Part shown: positions 1 through 8,542 of the stretch, one piece after another
How the letters are laid out: every line of letters starts with the position of its first letter
How positions within the stretch are numbered: the stretch's first letter is position 1
NCBI GenBank assembly: GCA_964581115.1
Contig: CAZOMY010000013.1
Location: 1-64,000, forward strand
Origin: 2-02-FULL-55-14 sp964581115
Lineage (GTDB): Bacteria; Bacteroidota; Ignavibacteria; UBA10030
Direction of reading: 5' to 3'
DNA length: 64,000 nt
Translations under genes and position numbers: made by a program
Notes under the pieces: generated by a model
Told to the model about the DNA's origin: nothing
Databases searched by the model: none
Seen by the model: the letters and a program-made list of their open reading frames with translations, nothing else

Positions 1-164
1 CATGGCTCGCATATGATCATCTCTGACTTGGCGTCATGCCTGCCCGCCGGTCAGGTGGGGCGGTAATCGTTTTTCCGCAACCTGCTGGAAGAAGGGACCA
101 CACGTGGTACAGAAGAACACAAGAGGAATTCGTGCGAATGGAATGTGAGACAATTCGGGAGGTC

Positions 165-1487
165 ATGATGAAACGGACGCGGTTATTGATCGGCGTGCTG
201 GTGTTGGCGACCGCGACAGCGTGGTCGCAGGGGAGCCCGCTGGCAGCGGCAGCGGCAAAAAAGGATGGCGGATCGGTCCCGATGGGCCTTGGCGCCACCT
301 TCATTGACGGCCAGGCGTACTATCTCATCAACCTCGCTCCCGAGGTCTCGTTCGGGGATCTGGGGGTGGGGCTGGACCTGAACCTGCGCATCGGCACGAA
401 CGGCAAGATCCGGAGCGAGGACTTCGACGAAGGCTACGACTACCTGCGCATCATTCGGTATGTGCGCTGGGGTCAGAAGGAGGAGCCGCTGTATGTGCGG
501 GTCGGCCAGCTTGACTACGCACGGCTGGGCCATGGCTTCATTCTCTACAACTACAAGAACAGCCCGAGCTACGATCTGCGAAAGGTGGGTCTGGAGCTGG
601 ACCTCAACTTCGAAAAGTTCGGCTTGGAGACGATGTATAGCGACTTTGCCCGGGCGGGCGTTTTCGGCGCACGCGGATACGTGCGGCCGCTCAAGTTCAC
701 GGCGTGGTCGAAGATCCCGGTCGTCAACAATCTCGAAACGGGCGTCACGTTCGCCATGGACGTGGACAAGAACGCGAACCGTGAGTTCGACCCCGTTTCC
801 CGGACCGCCAAGGACAACGGCTCGCTGGCGATCATCGGGATGGATGTTGGATTGCCGATCATCTCATACAAGATCTTCAAGACCTCGCTTTACTTCGACT
901 ACGCCACGATCCTGGATTACGGCGCGGGCGCGGCGGCGGGCATCGACCTGCACTTTTCCGGGCTGGGTCTCGTGACCCTCAACGCCAAGTACGAGCGTCG
1001 TTGGCTGGGCGATCAGTTCCTGCCTTCCTACTTCAATTCGCTGTATGAGCAGGACCGTTTCGTTCCGCTTGATTCGGTTGCGTTCACGAGTAAGGCCATG
1101 ACGTTGCGTGGCGCCAAAGCGGTCGAGGGATACTACGGCGAGGTCATGCTCAGCGTGCTGAACACGCTGCATGTCATCGGTGGCTATCAGGCGCCGGTGG
1201 GTGTCAGAAATTCCGGACTCCTGCATCTGCAGCTGCTGACGGGGGATATCATCCCCGTGCTTCAGTTCAGTGCTGGATACGACAAGCGGAACGTCGGCTC
1301 CGTCTTTAAGGTCGACAACAACTCCGTTCTCCATGCCGAGGTCGGCTACAAGCCGTACCCGTTCATGGTCGTGTCGATGTTGTATCAGTGGACCTTCCGG
1401 GAGAAGAAGGACGCGCAGGATCGCGTGGTCGGCTACGAGCCGCAGAGGCGCGTGGAGCCGAAGATATCGTTCGTTTTCAATTTCTGA
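165..1487 (+). CDS. Predicted outer-membrane beta-barrel protein, function unknown
   Basis: A 440-residue exported protein. The N-terminus (MMKRTRLLIGVLVLATATAWSQG) is a typical signal peptide, and the rest is rich in alternating hydrophobic/aromatic strands separated by short charged turns, ending in a phenylalanine (SFVFNF) as expected for an outer-membrane barrel. An open frame continues upstream to 36, but ATG 165/168 is preferred because GGGAGG (157-162) lies just before it and the signal peptide begins there. An intrinsic terminator follows the gene. I recognise no named family; porin-like or assembly roles cannot be separated from sequence alone. Confidence 0.75.
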   Translation: MMKRTRLLIGVLVLATATAWSQGSPLAAAAAKKDGGSVPMGLGATFIDGQAYYLINLAPEVSFGDLGVGLDLNLRIGTNGKIRSEDFDEGYDYLRIIRYVRWGQKEEPLYVRVGQLDYARLGHGFILYNYKNSPSYDLRKVGLELDLNFEKFGLETMYSDFARAGVFGARGYVRPLKFTAWSKIPVVNNLETGVTFAMDVDKNANREFDPVSRTAKDNGSLAIIGMDVGLPIISYKIFKTSLYFDYATILDYGAGAAAGIDLHFSGLGLVTLNAKYERRWLGDQFLPSYFNSLYEQDRFVPLDSVAFTSKAMTLRGAKAVEGYYGEVMLSVLNTLHVIGGYQAPVGVRNSGLLHLQLLTGDIIPVLQFSAGYDKRNVGSVFKVDNNSVLHAEVGYKPYPFMVVSMLYQWTFREKKDAQDRVVGYEPQRRVEPKISFVFNF

Positions 1488-1582
1488 CAACGGCGGAACA
1501 GATAGTGCCAAGAACTTGCCGGCCGGGGAGGTGTGCACGAAGAACGCACAGGCCACCAAGAGAGATCGATTCCTACGAACGC

Positions 1583-1608
1583 AAAACCCCCTGTCATCAG
1601 GGGGTTTT
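1583..1608 (+). terminator. Intrinsic terminator after the 165-1487 gene
   Basis: A perfect 7-bp stem CCCCCTG/CAGGGGG (1587-1593 with 1598-1604) with a TCAT loop is flanked by AAAA and followed by TTTT. The symmetric A/T flanks could let it work on both strands. The next promoter's -35 box starts only 4 nt downstream. Confidence 0.9.
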
Positions 1609-1611
1609 CTG

Positions 1612-1640
1612 TTGCTTCTTCCGGGGTCGCTCGATATATT
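1612..1640 (+). promoter_or_regulatory. Promoter for proline dehydrogenase
   Basis: TTGCTT (1612-1617), 17-nt spacer, TATATT (1635-1640). It sits directly after the terminator and about 48 nt before the proposed TTG start. It matches the TTG-17-TAnnTT pattern seen repeatedly in this window. Confidence 0.75.
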
Positions 1641-1688
1641 GAATGGCCATTTTTCAACGATCTTCCCAACCTTTCGCGATCGACATCC

Positions 1689-2588
1689 TTGCTCAATCGC
1701 CTCGTCGTCGCCGCCCTTCCGATCATTCCCAAGTCCGTCGTCGGCCTCGTCTCACGCCGCTACATCGCCGGTGAACGACTCACCGATGCGGTCGCCCAGA
1801 TCCGAATCCTGAACGCCGGCGGATTCTCCTGCACGACCGACCTTCTTGGCGAGTACATCACGCGGCTCGATGAAGCCGATGCCAATCGCCGCCAGATCGA
1901 AGCCATCTTCGGCGCGATCGATGAGAACCGGCTGAACTCGACGGTCTCGGTGAAGCTGAGTCAGATGGGGCTTTTGCTGGACCGGAACGCCTGCTACAAG
2001 AACGTCAAGATGCTCGTCGAGTTGGCCGAGTCGAGAAGGAATCGGCTGACGATCGACATGGAAGACTCGAGCACGGTCGACGCGACATGGGATATCTTTC
2101 ATCGGCTCAAGGCCGAGGGGTTCACGAACGTCGGCATGGTGGCTCAGGCCTACCTGCACCGCATCCAGGATGACATGCGGAAGTTCATCCGGCAGGGTGG
2201 GGGAGAGATCCGGCTCTGTAAAGGCATCTACATCGAGCCGGTGTCGATCTCGTACCGCAATCGGGAGGACGTGCGCCGCAACTTCATGCAAGTGCTCGAG
2301 ATGCTCTTGGACGGCGGCGTCAAGGTGGGTATTGCGACGCACGACGATGTGCTCGTCGAGCAAGCCGCGGAGATGGTCCTCAAGAGGCGTACGCCGGCGA
2401 CGGCGTACGAGTATCAGATGCTGCTGGGCGTGCGGGAGCCGCTGCGCGACAGCATCCGTCGCAGGGGACACCCGTTGCGCGTGTATGTGCCGTTCGGCGA
2501 AAGTTGGTATGCGTACAGCGTGCGGCGTCTTCGGGAGAATCCGCAGATCGCCGGCTACGTGTTCAAGGCGATGTTCGGGCGCGCCTGA
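1689..2588 (+). CDS. Proline dehydrogenase (monofunctional, ProDH/PutA-type)
   Basis: About 299 residues with the FAD-binding ProDH TIM-barrel fold: it oxidises L-proline to pyrroline-5-carboxylate and feeds electrons to the quinone pool. Recognisable family segments are SVKLSQMG, DMEDSS, the AYLHRIQDD region, GEIRLCKGIY and, near the C-terminus, RVYVPFGESWYAYSVRRLRE. The open frame runs back to 1533 across a terminator and a promoter, so a start that far upstream is unlikely. TTG 1689 gives LNRLVVAALPIIPKSVV, which matches the usual short N-terminus of Bacteroidota ProDH proteins. No P5C dehydrogenase gene is in view. It precedes a peptide transporter and peptidases, which suits use of proline from peptides. 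Confidence 0.9.
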   Translation: MLNRLVVAALPIIPKSVVGLVSRRYIAGERLTDAVAQIRILNAGGFSCTTDLLGEYITRLDEADANRRQIEAIFGAIDENRLNSTVSVKLSQMGLLLDRNACYKNVKMLVELAESRRNRLTIDMEDSSTVDATWDIFHRLKAEGFTNVGMVAQAYLHRIQDDMRKFIRQGGGEIRLCKGIYIEPVSISYRNREDVRRNFMQVLEMLLDGGVKVGIATHDDVLVEQAAEMVLKRRTPATAYEYQMLLGVREPLRDSIRRRGHPLRVYVPFGESWYAYSVRRLRENPQIAGYVFKAMFGRA

Positions 2589-2689
2589 CGGGGCGCCTCA
2601 TCGGCCGGCCTCCCAGGGCCTGGCCGGATCACGGGCGGAGCGGCAAGCTCCGTCGATCACCCACGCAACAACGTACGAAGGAGAGCGGT

Positions 2690-4717
2690 ATGGCAGACGT
2701 CCCCACCACCGGCGGAGGCGCGAGATATAAGCCGTATGTACCGGCTTCCGAGACGTGGCCCGAGTTCACCCTGAAGGCGGTCCTCCTCGGGCTCGTGTTG
2801 TCCGTCGTGCTTGGCGCGGCCAACGCCTATCTGGGCCTCAAGGCGGGAATGACGATCGCGGCAACGTATCCGGCGGCGGTCATCAGCATGGCGTTCCTGC
2901 GATTGATGCGCGGGAACATTCTCGAGGAGAACATGGCCCGCACCGTCGGGTCGATCGGCGAATCGGTCGCGGCGGGCGCGATCTTCACGATCCCCGCGTT
3001 CGTCATCTCGGGCGTGTGGCAGGACCTTGAATCGAACTACTTCGAAGCAACGGCGATCATGCTGGTCGGCGGCGTGCTCGGCGTTCTGTTTGTAACGCTT
3101 CTGCGCCGCGTGATGGTCGAAGACGTAGACCTGCCGTATCCGGAATCGGTTGCCGCCAGCGAGATCCACAAGGCCGGCCGGTCGGGCGGCACAGGGGCTG
3201 TCTATCTGTTCTTGGCGGGGCTTCTGGGTGCAGCGATACAGGCCATGAAGCAGGTCAGTGTGTTCGCGGCATCATGGGAGAAGTTCATTCCCTTCAGCAC
3301 GGGAGGGGTCACCCTCGGCAAGGCAGGTGGAACGCTTCCGGGCAGCGGCGGCATGGTCATCTCGACCCCTGGCGTCAGCCCGGCCTACATGGGCGTTGGG
3401 TACATCATCGGCCCGCGGTTGGCATCGTTGAATTTCGCCGGCGGGTTGCTGGCATGGGGCCTGTTCGTTCCGCTCCTGCTCTTCTTCCTCGGGCCCGAGC
3501 TTCAGGCAGGCAAGGAGGTCGATGATCATTGGTGGCTTGGCCAAGCCACGGAACTCTGGAGATATGTCGTCCGCCCGATCGCCATCGGCGGGATGCTCAT
3601 GAGCGCGGCGTTCACGCTGTGGCGCATGCGCAAGAACCTCATCGGCGGCCTCAAGCGCTCGATCAACGACGTGAAAAAGGCGGCGACGGGGGGCGTCTCC
3701 ATCGACCGCATCGAACATGACATCAGCCTGAAGTGGGTCGGTCTTGGCGTGGCGGCAGCCGGGGTCGCGACATTCTTTCTCTACAACTACTTCGCTCAGG
3801 ACGTCGTGGCGGCATTGACGGCCACCGTCGTCATGGTCGTCGCCGGATTCTTTTTTGCGGCGGTCTCGGGCTACCTGGTGGGTCTCATCGGATCGAGCAA
3901 CAATCCCATCAGCGGACTCACGCTATCGACCGTGATCATCGCTGCGTTGCTGATGGTGGCGCTCGGACAGACGGGCACGTCGGGCATCGCCGCGGTCTTG
4001 GGTGTGGCCGGCGTCATCTGTGTCTCAGCGGCCGTGGCCGGGGAGATGCTGCAGGACCTGAAGGTCGGACACATCCTGGGCGGTACGCCGTGGAAGATGC
4101 AGGGTGGCGACCTGATCGGCGTCGCGGTGTCGGCGTCGGTGATGCTCTATCCGATCATGATCCTCCATCAGGGGGATATCAACGCCGGTGGCGAGGGTCT
4201 CGGAGGCCGGTCGCTGGCGGCTCCGCAAGCCAGCCTGATGGCCTTCGTGTCCGAAGGGATCGTCGGCGGAGGCATGGCGTGGCCGCTCATCATCGTCGGC
4301 GTCCTCATGGCGATCGGCTTCATTCTTGTTCAGGTGAAGAGTCCGATGCTGGTCTGCGTCGGCATGTATCTGCCGCTCGAGACGACGTTCGCGATCTTTG
4401 TCGGCGGCCTCATCAAGGGGATCGTCGACAAGATGGCCGAAAGCCGGAAGATGAACGAAGGCCAAAAGACGCGGATCGAGAACAACGGCACGCTGCTGGC
4501 GGCGGGTCTCATCGCCGGCGAGGCGTTGATCGGATTGCTCTTCGCCGGCATCGCCTTCTACAGCGTCGACCTGCTGGCTGCGATGAAAGTGTTCGAATCG
4601 CCGTCGTTCATCCCGAGCCTGTTCGTCTTCCTGATCGTCGGCCTCGTGCTTGTCATGGTCCCGCTGCGCAATGCGGGCAAGGCCGACGAGCCGGCCCCGC
4701 CGAGTGCGATGAGCTGA
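2690..4717 (+). CDS. OPT-family oligopeptide transporter
   Basis: A 675-residue polytopic membrane protein of the OPT superfamily, prokaryotic type: roughly 14-16 hydrophobic segments with the family segments NAYLGLKAGMTIAATYPAAV near the N-terminus, IGSSNNPISGLTLS in the middle and QVKSPMLVCVGMYLPLETTF near the C-terminus. It is expected to be a proton-coupled importer of oligopeptides or metal-ligand complexes in the inner membrane. ATG 2690 was chosen because AAGGAGAG (about 2678-2685) precedes it; the frame is open back to 2504 inside proline dehydrogenase. It is followed by a strong terminator, then the pqqD-like/pepD pair. Confidence 0.92.
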   Translation: MADVPTTGGGARYKPYVPASETWPEFTLKAVLLGLVLSVVLGAANAYLGLKAGMTIAATYPAAVISMAFLRLMRGNILEENMARTVGSIGESVAAGAIFTIPAFVISGVWQDLESNYFEATAIMLVGGVLGVLFVTLLRRVMVEDVDLPYPESVAASEIHKAGRSGGTGAVYLFLAGLLGAAIQAMKQVSVFAASWEKFIPFSTGGVTLGKAGGTLPGSGGMVISTPGVSPAYMGVGYIIGPRLASLNFAGGLLAWGLFVPLLLFFLGPELQAGKEVDDHWWLGQATELWRYVVRPIAIGGMLMSAAFTLWRMRKNLIGGLKRSINDVKKAATGGVSIDRIEHDISLKWVGLGVAAAGVATFFLYNYFAQDVVAALTATVVMVVAGFFFAAVSGYLVGLIGSSNNPISGLTLSTVIIAALLMVALGQTGTSGIAAVLGVAGVICVSAAVAGEMLQDLKVGHILGGTPWKMQGGDLIGVAVSASVMLYPIMILHQGDINAGGEGLGGRSLAAPQASLMAFVSEGIVGGGMAWPLIIVGVLMAIGFILVQVKSPMLVCVGMYLPLETTFAIFVGGLIKGIVDKMAESRKMNEGQKTRIENNGTLLAAGLIAGEALIGLLFAGIAFYSVDLLAAMKVFESPSFIPSLFVFLIVGLVLVMVPLRNAGKADEPAPPSAMS

Positions 4718-4742
4718 ACGGGGCTTCACGTCCACATCGAAT

Positions 4743-4786
4743 GGAAGCGGAGCAGCGTCCAGCAGGCGTTGCTCCGCTCCGTTTTT
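4743..4786 (+). terminator. Intrinsic terminator after the OPT transporter
   Basis: Stem GCGGAGCA/TGCTCCGC (4747-4754 with 4770-4777), extended by GGA/TCC across a one-base bulge, followed by GTTTTT (4781-4786). It separates the OPT gene from the downstream pqqD-like gene. Confidence 0.88.
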
Positions 4787-4802
4787 CCTCGAACGACATC
4801 GC

Positions 4803-5177
4803 ATGGCGCGCACGGTATACAATCTGTTGGAACTCAAGCCGGCCCGAAAGCGTGATTGGGTCGAGGAGGAGGGAAGGGTCGTGGTGCTCATGCCAAAGTT
4901 CCGGCATCCGTGGGTCGCGCCATGGCTCCAGCCGATGCTGCGCAAGCCGGAGGTACGGGTGAAGCTCGACGACCTGGGCAGTGCTGTCTGGAAGCTGTGC
5001 GACGGCGCGACCACGGTGGCGCGCATGGCGGAGGTCATTCAGAAGCGGTTCGGACCTGAGGCCGAACCCGTGCATGAGCGTATCGGCGCATTCCTGCGCA
5101 AACTGGAGGACGGAGACCTCGTGGCGATCACGCCTCCCGACATTGTCACATCCACGGAACAGCAGAAGGAGAACTGA
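4803..5177 (+). CDS. PqqD-family (RRE-like) small protein
   Basis: 124 residues with a PqqD fold: the core VRVKLDDLGSAVWKLCDG followed by TTVARMAEVIQKRFG and a C-terminal helix (ERIGAFLRKLEDGDLV) is characteristic of PF05402. In PQQ and other RiPP pathways this winged-helix domain is the peptide-recognition element that presents a precursor to a radical SAM enzyme. No radical SAM enzyme, precursor peptide or other pqq gene is visible nearby. The gene is one base from pepD (TGA at 5175-5177, ATG at 5179), so the two are almost certainly co-transcribed. The N-terminal stretch (VVLMPKFRHPWVAPWLQP) is an extra segment before the PqqD core. Its function here is unknown. Confidence 0.8.
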   Translation: MARTVYNLLELKPARKRDWVEEEGRVVVLMPKFRHPWVAPWLQPMLRKPEVRVKLDDLGSAVWKLCDGATTVARMAEVIQKRFGPEAEPVHERIGAFLRKLEDGDLVAITPPDIVTSTEQQKEN

Positions 5178-5178
5178 C

Positions 5179-6636
5179 ATGGCATCAGCGATCGACGGGC
5201 TCAAGCCCGAACCGGTATGGCGCTACTTTGCGGAGATCTCGAAGATCCCGCGTCCGTCCAAACACGAAGAGCGGATGACGGCCTATGTACTCGACATGGC
5301 CAAGAAGATGGGACTTGAGGCGCAGGCGGACAAGTACGGGAACGTCGTCGTGCGCAAGCCGGCCAGCCCGGGCAAGGAGCAGGCGAAGATGATCTGCCTC
5401 CAGGGGCATCTCGACATGGTCCCGGAGAAGAACAAGGACAAGGTGCATGACTTCCTGAAAGACCCGATCGAGCTTGTTCGCAAGGGCAACATGCTTATGG
5501 CGAACGGCACGACGCTCGGGGCTGATAACGGCATCGCCGTGGCGACGATGCTGGCCATCATGGAAGACACCACGATTGTCCACGGACCGCTTGAGTTCCT
5601 GTTCACCGTCGACGAAGAGACGGGCCTCACGGGCGCGAATCATCTGAAGGGCTCGATGTTGCAGAGCCGCACGATGATGAACCTTGATTCGGAGGAAGAA
5701 GGCTCGATCTACGTCGGCTGTTCGGGCGGCAAGGATTGTGTCGGCACGTGGAAGCTGGCGGCTCAGCCGCTTCCCCGTCGTGCGAAGGTGATGCTTGTGA
5801 CGGTAAAAGGGCTCAAGGGAGGACACTCCGGCCTTGAGATCGACAAGAACCGTGGCAATGCCATCAAGATCTTGAACCGCGTCCTGCTGGCTTTGAGCGA
5901 GGCGGGCGTTCGCGTTGCCACGTTCAACGGCGGCAACAAGCGCAATGCCATTCCGCGCGAGGCCGAGGCGCTGGTTGCGGTACCGGCGGCCGTCGTGTCG
6001 AAAGCGAAGAAGATCGTCCGGGACCTGGAGCCGGTCCTCAAGGCCGAGGTGGCCACGGTCGATCCCGACCTGTCGATCTCGATCGCACCGGCCGAAGCGC
6101 CGAAAAAGCTGAAGGTGTGGACGCCGGCGCTCCAGCAGCAGGTCCTGCGCACGATCGCGGCGTTGCCGCACGGCGTCATCAAGATGAGTTCGGACATTCC
6201 CGGACTCGTCGAGACGTCGACCAATGTCGCTGTGATCACGACCGACGGCAAGGCCGTGACGCTCGGCACGAGCCAACGAAGTTCGGTGGCTTCGGAGATC
6301 CGCGAGATCAATCAGACCGTCCAGTTCATTTTCACGATGGGCGGAGCCAAGACCTCGATCGGCGACGGGTATCCCGGCTGGAAGCCCAACCTGCAGTCGG
6401 CCATTCTCCAGACGGCGAAGTCGACGTACAAACAGATCGCGGGGAAGGATCCCGAGATCAAGGCCATTCACGCTGGTCTCGAATGCGGCATCATCGGCGA
6501 GAAGGTCCCCGGCATGGATATGATCTCGTTCGGTCCGACGCTCGAGGGGGTCCATTCGCCCGACGAGAAGATCCACATCGACACCGTCGAGCGGTTCTGG
6601 AACTTCCTGCTGGCGATCCTGCGGAATGCAAACTAG
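5179..6636 (+). CDS. pepD: Cytosol non-specific (beta-Ala-His) dipeptidase, M20 family
   Basis: 485 residues of the M20C aminoacyl-histidine dipeptidase family. Expected zinc ligands and catalytic residues are visible: H77 and D79 in QGHLDMVPE, D116 in GADNG, and the E146/E147 pair in DEETGLTGA; EEEGSIYVGCSGG and GGHSGLEI are further family signatures. It hydrolyses dipeptides, including Xaa-His, in the cytoplasm. The frame is open back to 4981, but ATG 5179 follows AAGGAGAA and sits one base after the pqqD-like stop. With the OPT transporter and the M29 aminopeptidase it completes a peptide uptake and breakdown set. Confidence 0.93.
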   Translation: MASAIDGLKPEPVWRYFAEISKIPRPSKHEERMTAYVLDMAKKMGLEAQADKYGNVVVRKPASPGKEQAKMICLQGHLDMVPEKNKDKVHDFLKDPIELVRKGNMLMANGTTLGADNGIAVATMLAIMEDTTIVHGPLEFLFTVDEETGLTGANHLKGSMLQSRTMMNLDSEEEGSIYVGCSGGKDCVGTWKLAAQPLPRRAKVMLVTVKGLKGGHSGLEIDKNRGNAIKILNRVLLALSEAGVRVATFNGGNKRNAIPREAEALVAVPAAVVSKAKKIVRDLEPVLKAEVATVDPDLSISIAPAEAPKKLKVWTPALQQQVLRTIAALPHGVIKMSSDIPGLVETSTNVAVITTDGKAVTLGTSQRSSVASEIREINQTVQFIFTMGGAKTSIGDGYPGWKPNLQSAILQTAKSTYKQIAGKDPEIKAIHAGLECGIIGEKVPGMDMISFGPTLEGVHSPDEKIHIDTVERFWNFLLAILRNAN

Positions 6637-6656
6637 CCGGCCGGTTTGAAGTGGAT

Positions 6657-6712
6657 GGGAGATGGAAGCAGGTGGAAGGTAGACGGTAGAAGGTAGAAGG
6701 TAGACGGTCAAA
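6657..6712 (+). repeat. 7-bp tandem repeat and left arm of an inverted repeat flanking the four-helix-bundle gene
   Basis: Six consecutive 7-bp units (GGTGGAA, GGTAGAC, GGTAGAA, GGTAGAA, GGTAGAC, GGTCAAA) occupy 6671-6712. Just before them, GGGAGATGGAA (6657-6667) recurs inverted at 7157-7167 on the other side of the small gene. The run supplies a purine-rich ribosome-binding region for the ATG at 6724. Confidence 0.8.
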
Positions 6713-6723
6713 GGGAGGGGGGG

Positions 6724-7086
6724 ATGGAAAAGGGGCACAAGCAACTGGCCGCATGGCGGGTAGCGATGGACCTGGCGCGCGAGACGTACGCAGTTGTCAA
6801 GCAGCTTCCGAGCGAAGAGAAGTACGGATTGGCCAGCCAGATGAAGCGGGCTGCAGTGTCTGTCCCAACCAACATCGCCGAAGGGGCTGCGCGTGCGGGA
6901 GCCCGTGATTCGCTCCAATTCTTCGTCATCGCGCGCTCGTCGTTGAGCGAACTGGACACCCACCTGACGCTCTGTCTGGAGATCGGTCTCCTTCCGGCGC
7001 AGGCTTGTTCAACGATGCAACGGTTGTTGGATTCGGCCGATGCACTGCTCAGCGGCCTCATCCGGCATCGAAGGTCCCTCTTGTGA
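6724..7086 (+). CDS. Four-helix-bundle protein (23S rRNA intervening-sequence protein family)
   Basis: 120 residues with the family layout of PF05635: an N-terminal LAAWRVAMDLARETYAVVKQLP helix, the turn EEKYGLASQMKRAAVSVPTNIAEG, then SLQFFVIARSSLSELDTHLTL and a final helix. The molecular role of the family is unclear; members occur inside rRNA intervening sequences and scattered as single genes in many genomes. Here it stands alone between pepD and an MFS gene, bracketed by an 11-bp inverted repeat and a 7-bp tandem repeat, which suggests acquisition as a cassette. GGGAGGGGGG directly before the ATG fixes the start. Confidence 0.88.
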   Translation: MEKGHKQLAAWRVAMDLARETYAVVKQLPSEEKYGLASQMKRAAVSVPTNIAEGAARAGARDSLQFFVIARSSLSELDTHLTLCLEIGLLPAQACSTMQRLLDSADALLSGLIRHRRSLL

Positions 7087-7156
7087 AATTGTGAGCGGGG
7101 CCGGGATGACCCTGCCGTTCGCTTCATCGAACGGATCTCACACGCTCGCAGCCACC

Positions 7157-7167
7157 TTCCATCTCCC
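7157..7167 (-). repeat. Right arm of the inverted repeat flanking the four-helix-bundle gene
   Basis: TTCCATCTCCC is the exact reverse complement of GGGAGATGGAA at 6657-6667. The similarity continues imperfectly beyond the 11 bp (CCACC here against GGTGG on the left, after a 3-nt insertion). Confidence 0.6.
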
Positions 7168-7210
7168 GTCTGCCACCCAAGGCCGCTCACAGTTATCACT
7201 CGCATGCCTC

Positions 7211-8542
7211 ATGTCCTTCAGTTCTGTTGTTCCTCCGCCGCGCTGGTACCGCTGGGCTGTCCTGGTGGTCATCAGCCTGGGGATGTTCGGTAATTACTAC
7301 GTGTACGATTCCGTCGGGCCGGTCTTTGACCTGCTCAAGACCCAGCTTGGTTACGCCGACCAGCAGCTGGGGCTTCTCTACACGGTCTACAGCGTCGCAG
7401 CCATCATCGTTCTGCTGATCGGCGGATACATCATCGACCGATTCGGGACGAAGAAGTCAATCCTCTGGTTCGGTATCATCTGCTTCCTGGCGGCCTTCGT
7501 CACGGCCGTTTCGCCACGGATCGAGGTCATGCTTGGGGGACGGTTCATGCTGGGATTGGGAGCCGAACCGCTCATTGTGGCGGTGACGACGGCGCTGGCG
7601 AAGTGGTTCAAGGGGCGCGAACTGAGCTTTGCGTTCGGTCTGAATCTGACGATCGCCAGGCTTGGATCGGTCTCGGCCGACTGGTCGCCGGCCTGGGCGC
7701 GGACGGCCTTCGATACATGGCAGGGACCACTCTGGGTGGCGGTGGCGATCGCGGCCACCTGCATGGTCGCGGGGCTCTTGAACTGGGCTCTCGAGGCGAA
7801 TGCGGAGAAACGGTATCAGCTTGGCAGCCAGGGATCGACCGACCGCTTGGAACTGAAGGGCCTGTATTCCTTCGGGCCGTCCTTCTGGTACATCGTTGGG
7901 CTGTGCGTGGTCTTCTATTCGACCATCTTTCCGTTCCGCGCGTTCGCCATCAAGTACTTCATCGAGGCGCATGGCCTTTCACGCGAGGCGGGAGGATTCC
8001 TGAACAGCTTCCTGCCGCTGTCGGCGATGGTCGCGACACCCTTATTTGGACTGCTCGTCGATCGAGTCGGAAAGCGTTCGACCTTCATGCTGGCCGGGTC
8101 GGTGCTCATCCTGCCGCTGTTTCTCATTGTCACCTACGCACCTCCGGGGACCGAGGTGGCTTTCTGGCTGCCGACCTTCGGCGACGTCGTCCTGCCGCTC
8201 ACTCTCCTCATCGTCATGTCACTCCTCGGCGTCGCCTTCTCGCTGATCCCGGCGATCATGTGGCCATCCGTGGCATACATCGTCGAGGATCGCCGATTGG
8301 GCTCCGCGTACTCATTGATGACGCTGTGCCAGAACGTCGGCATGGCATCTGTACCCTGGGTCATCGGTCTGCTGAACGACATGTCGGCTGCCGGTCCGGA
8401 GAATCCATCCGGATACGCCACGGGGATGTGGCTCTTCACCGGTCTGGGCGTGTTGAGCGTCTTCTTCGCCTTCATGTTGCGAAACGTGGAACGTGGTCCG
8501 AAATCACACGGACTCGAGACGATCAGAGCAGGAGGGCAGTAG
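7211..8542 (+). CDS. MFS transporter, MFSD1-like
   Basis: 443 residues with about 12 hydrophobic segments. The N-terminal half carries IDRFGTKKS between TM2 and TM3 (the MFS loop motif) and then GRFMLGLGAEPLIVA, WFKGRELSFAFGLNLTIARLGS. These resemble the eukaryotic MFSD1 family as I recall it (GRF-G-GGE-L-VA, WFKGKEL, FGL-L--AR-GS). MFSD1 is a lysosomal dipeptide uniporter, so dipeptide transport is a reasonable guess given OPT, PepD and M29 genes nearby, but this is inference; other organic substrates are possible. The frame is open back to 7040 through the preceding gene; ATG 7211 starts just before TM1. No strong Shine-Dalgarno site is seen. Confidence 0.78.
   Translation: MSFSSVVPPPRWYRWAVLVVISLGMFGNYYVYDSVGPVFDLLKTQLGYADQQLGLLYTVYSVAAIIVLLIGGYIIDRFGTKKSILWFGIICFLAAFVTAVSPRIEVMLGGRFMLGLGAEPLIVAVTTALAKWFKGRELSFAFGLNLTIARLGSVSADWSPAWARTAFDTWQGPLWVAVAIAATCMVAGLLNWALEANAEKRYQLGSQGSTDRLELKGLYSFGPSFWYIVGLCVVFYSTIFPFRAFAIKYFIEAHGLSREAGGFLNSFLPLSAMVATPLFGLLVDRVGKRSTFMLAGSVLILPLFLIVTYAPPGTEVAFWLPTFGDVVLPLTLLIVMSLLGVAFSLIPAIMWPSVAYIVEDRRLGSAYSLMTLCQNVGMASVPWVIGLLNDMSAAGPENPSGYATGMWLFTGLGVLSVFFAFMLRNVERGPKSHGLETIRAGGQ

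Noticed and set aside
44..74. Possible terminator at the left edge
   Set aside because: A CCGCC/GGCGG stem followed by TAATCGTTTTT is present, but the stem has only 5 bp and a 10-nt loop, so support is weak.
3733..4962. A 409-residue + strand frame, and the 4025-5038 and 5185-6963 minus frames
   Set aside because: They lie over clear OPT and pepD genes, have low-complexity Arg/Gly/Asp content typical of shadow frames in GC-rich DNA, and match no family.
6671..6712. CRISPR-like array
   Set aside because: Units are only 7 bp, directly adjacent, without spacers; it is a simple tandem repeat.
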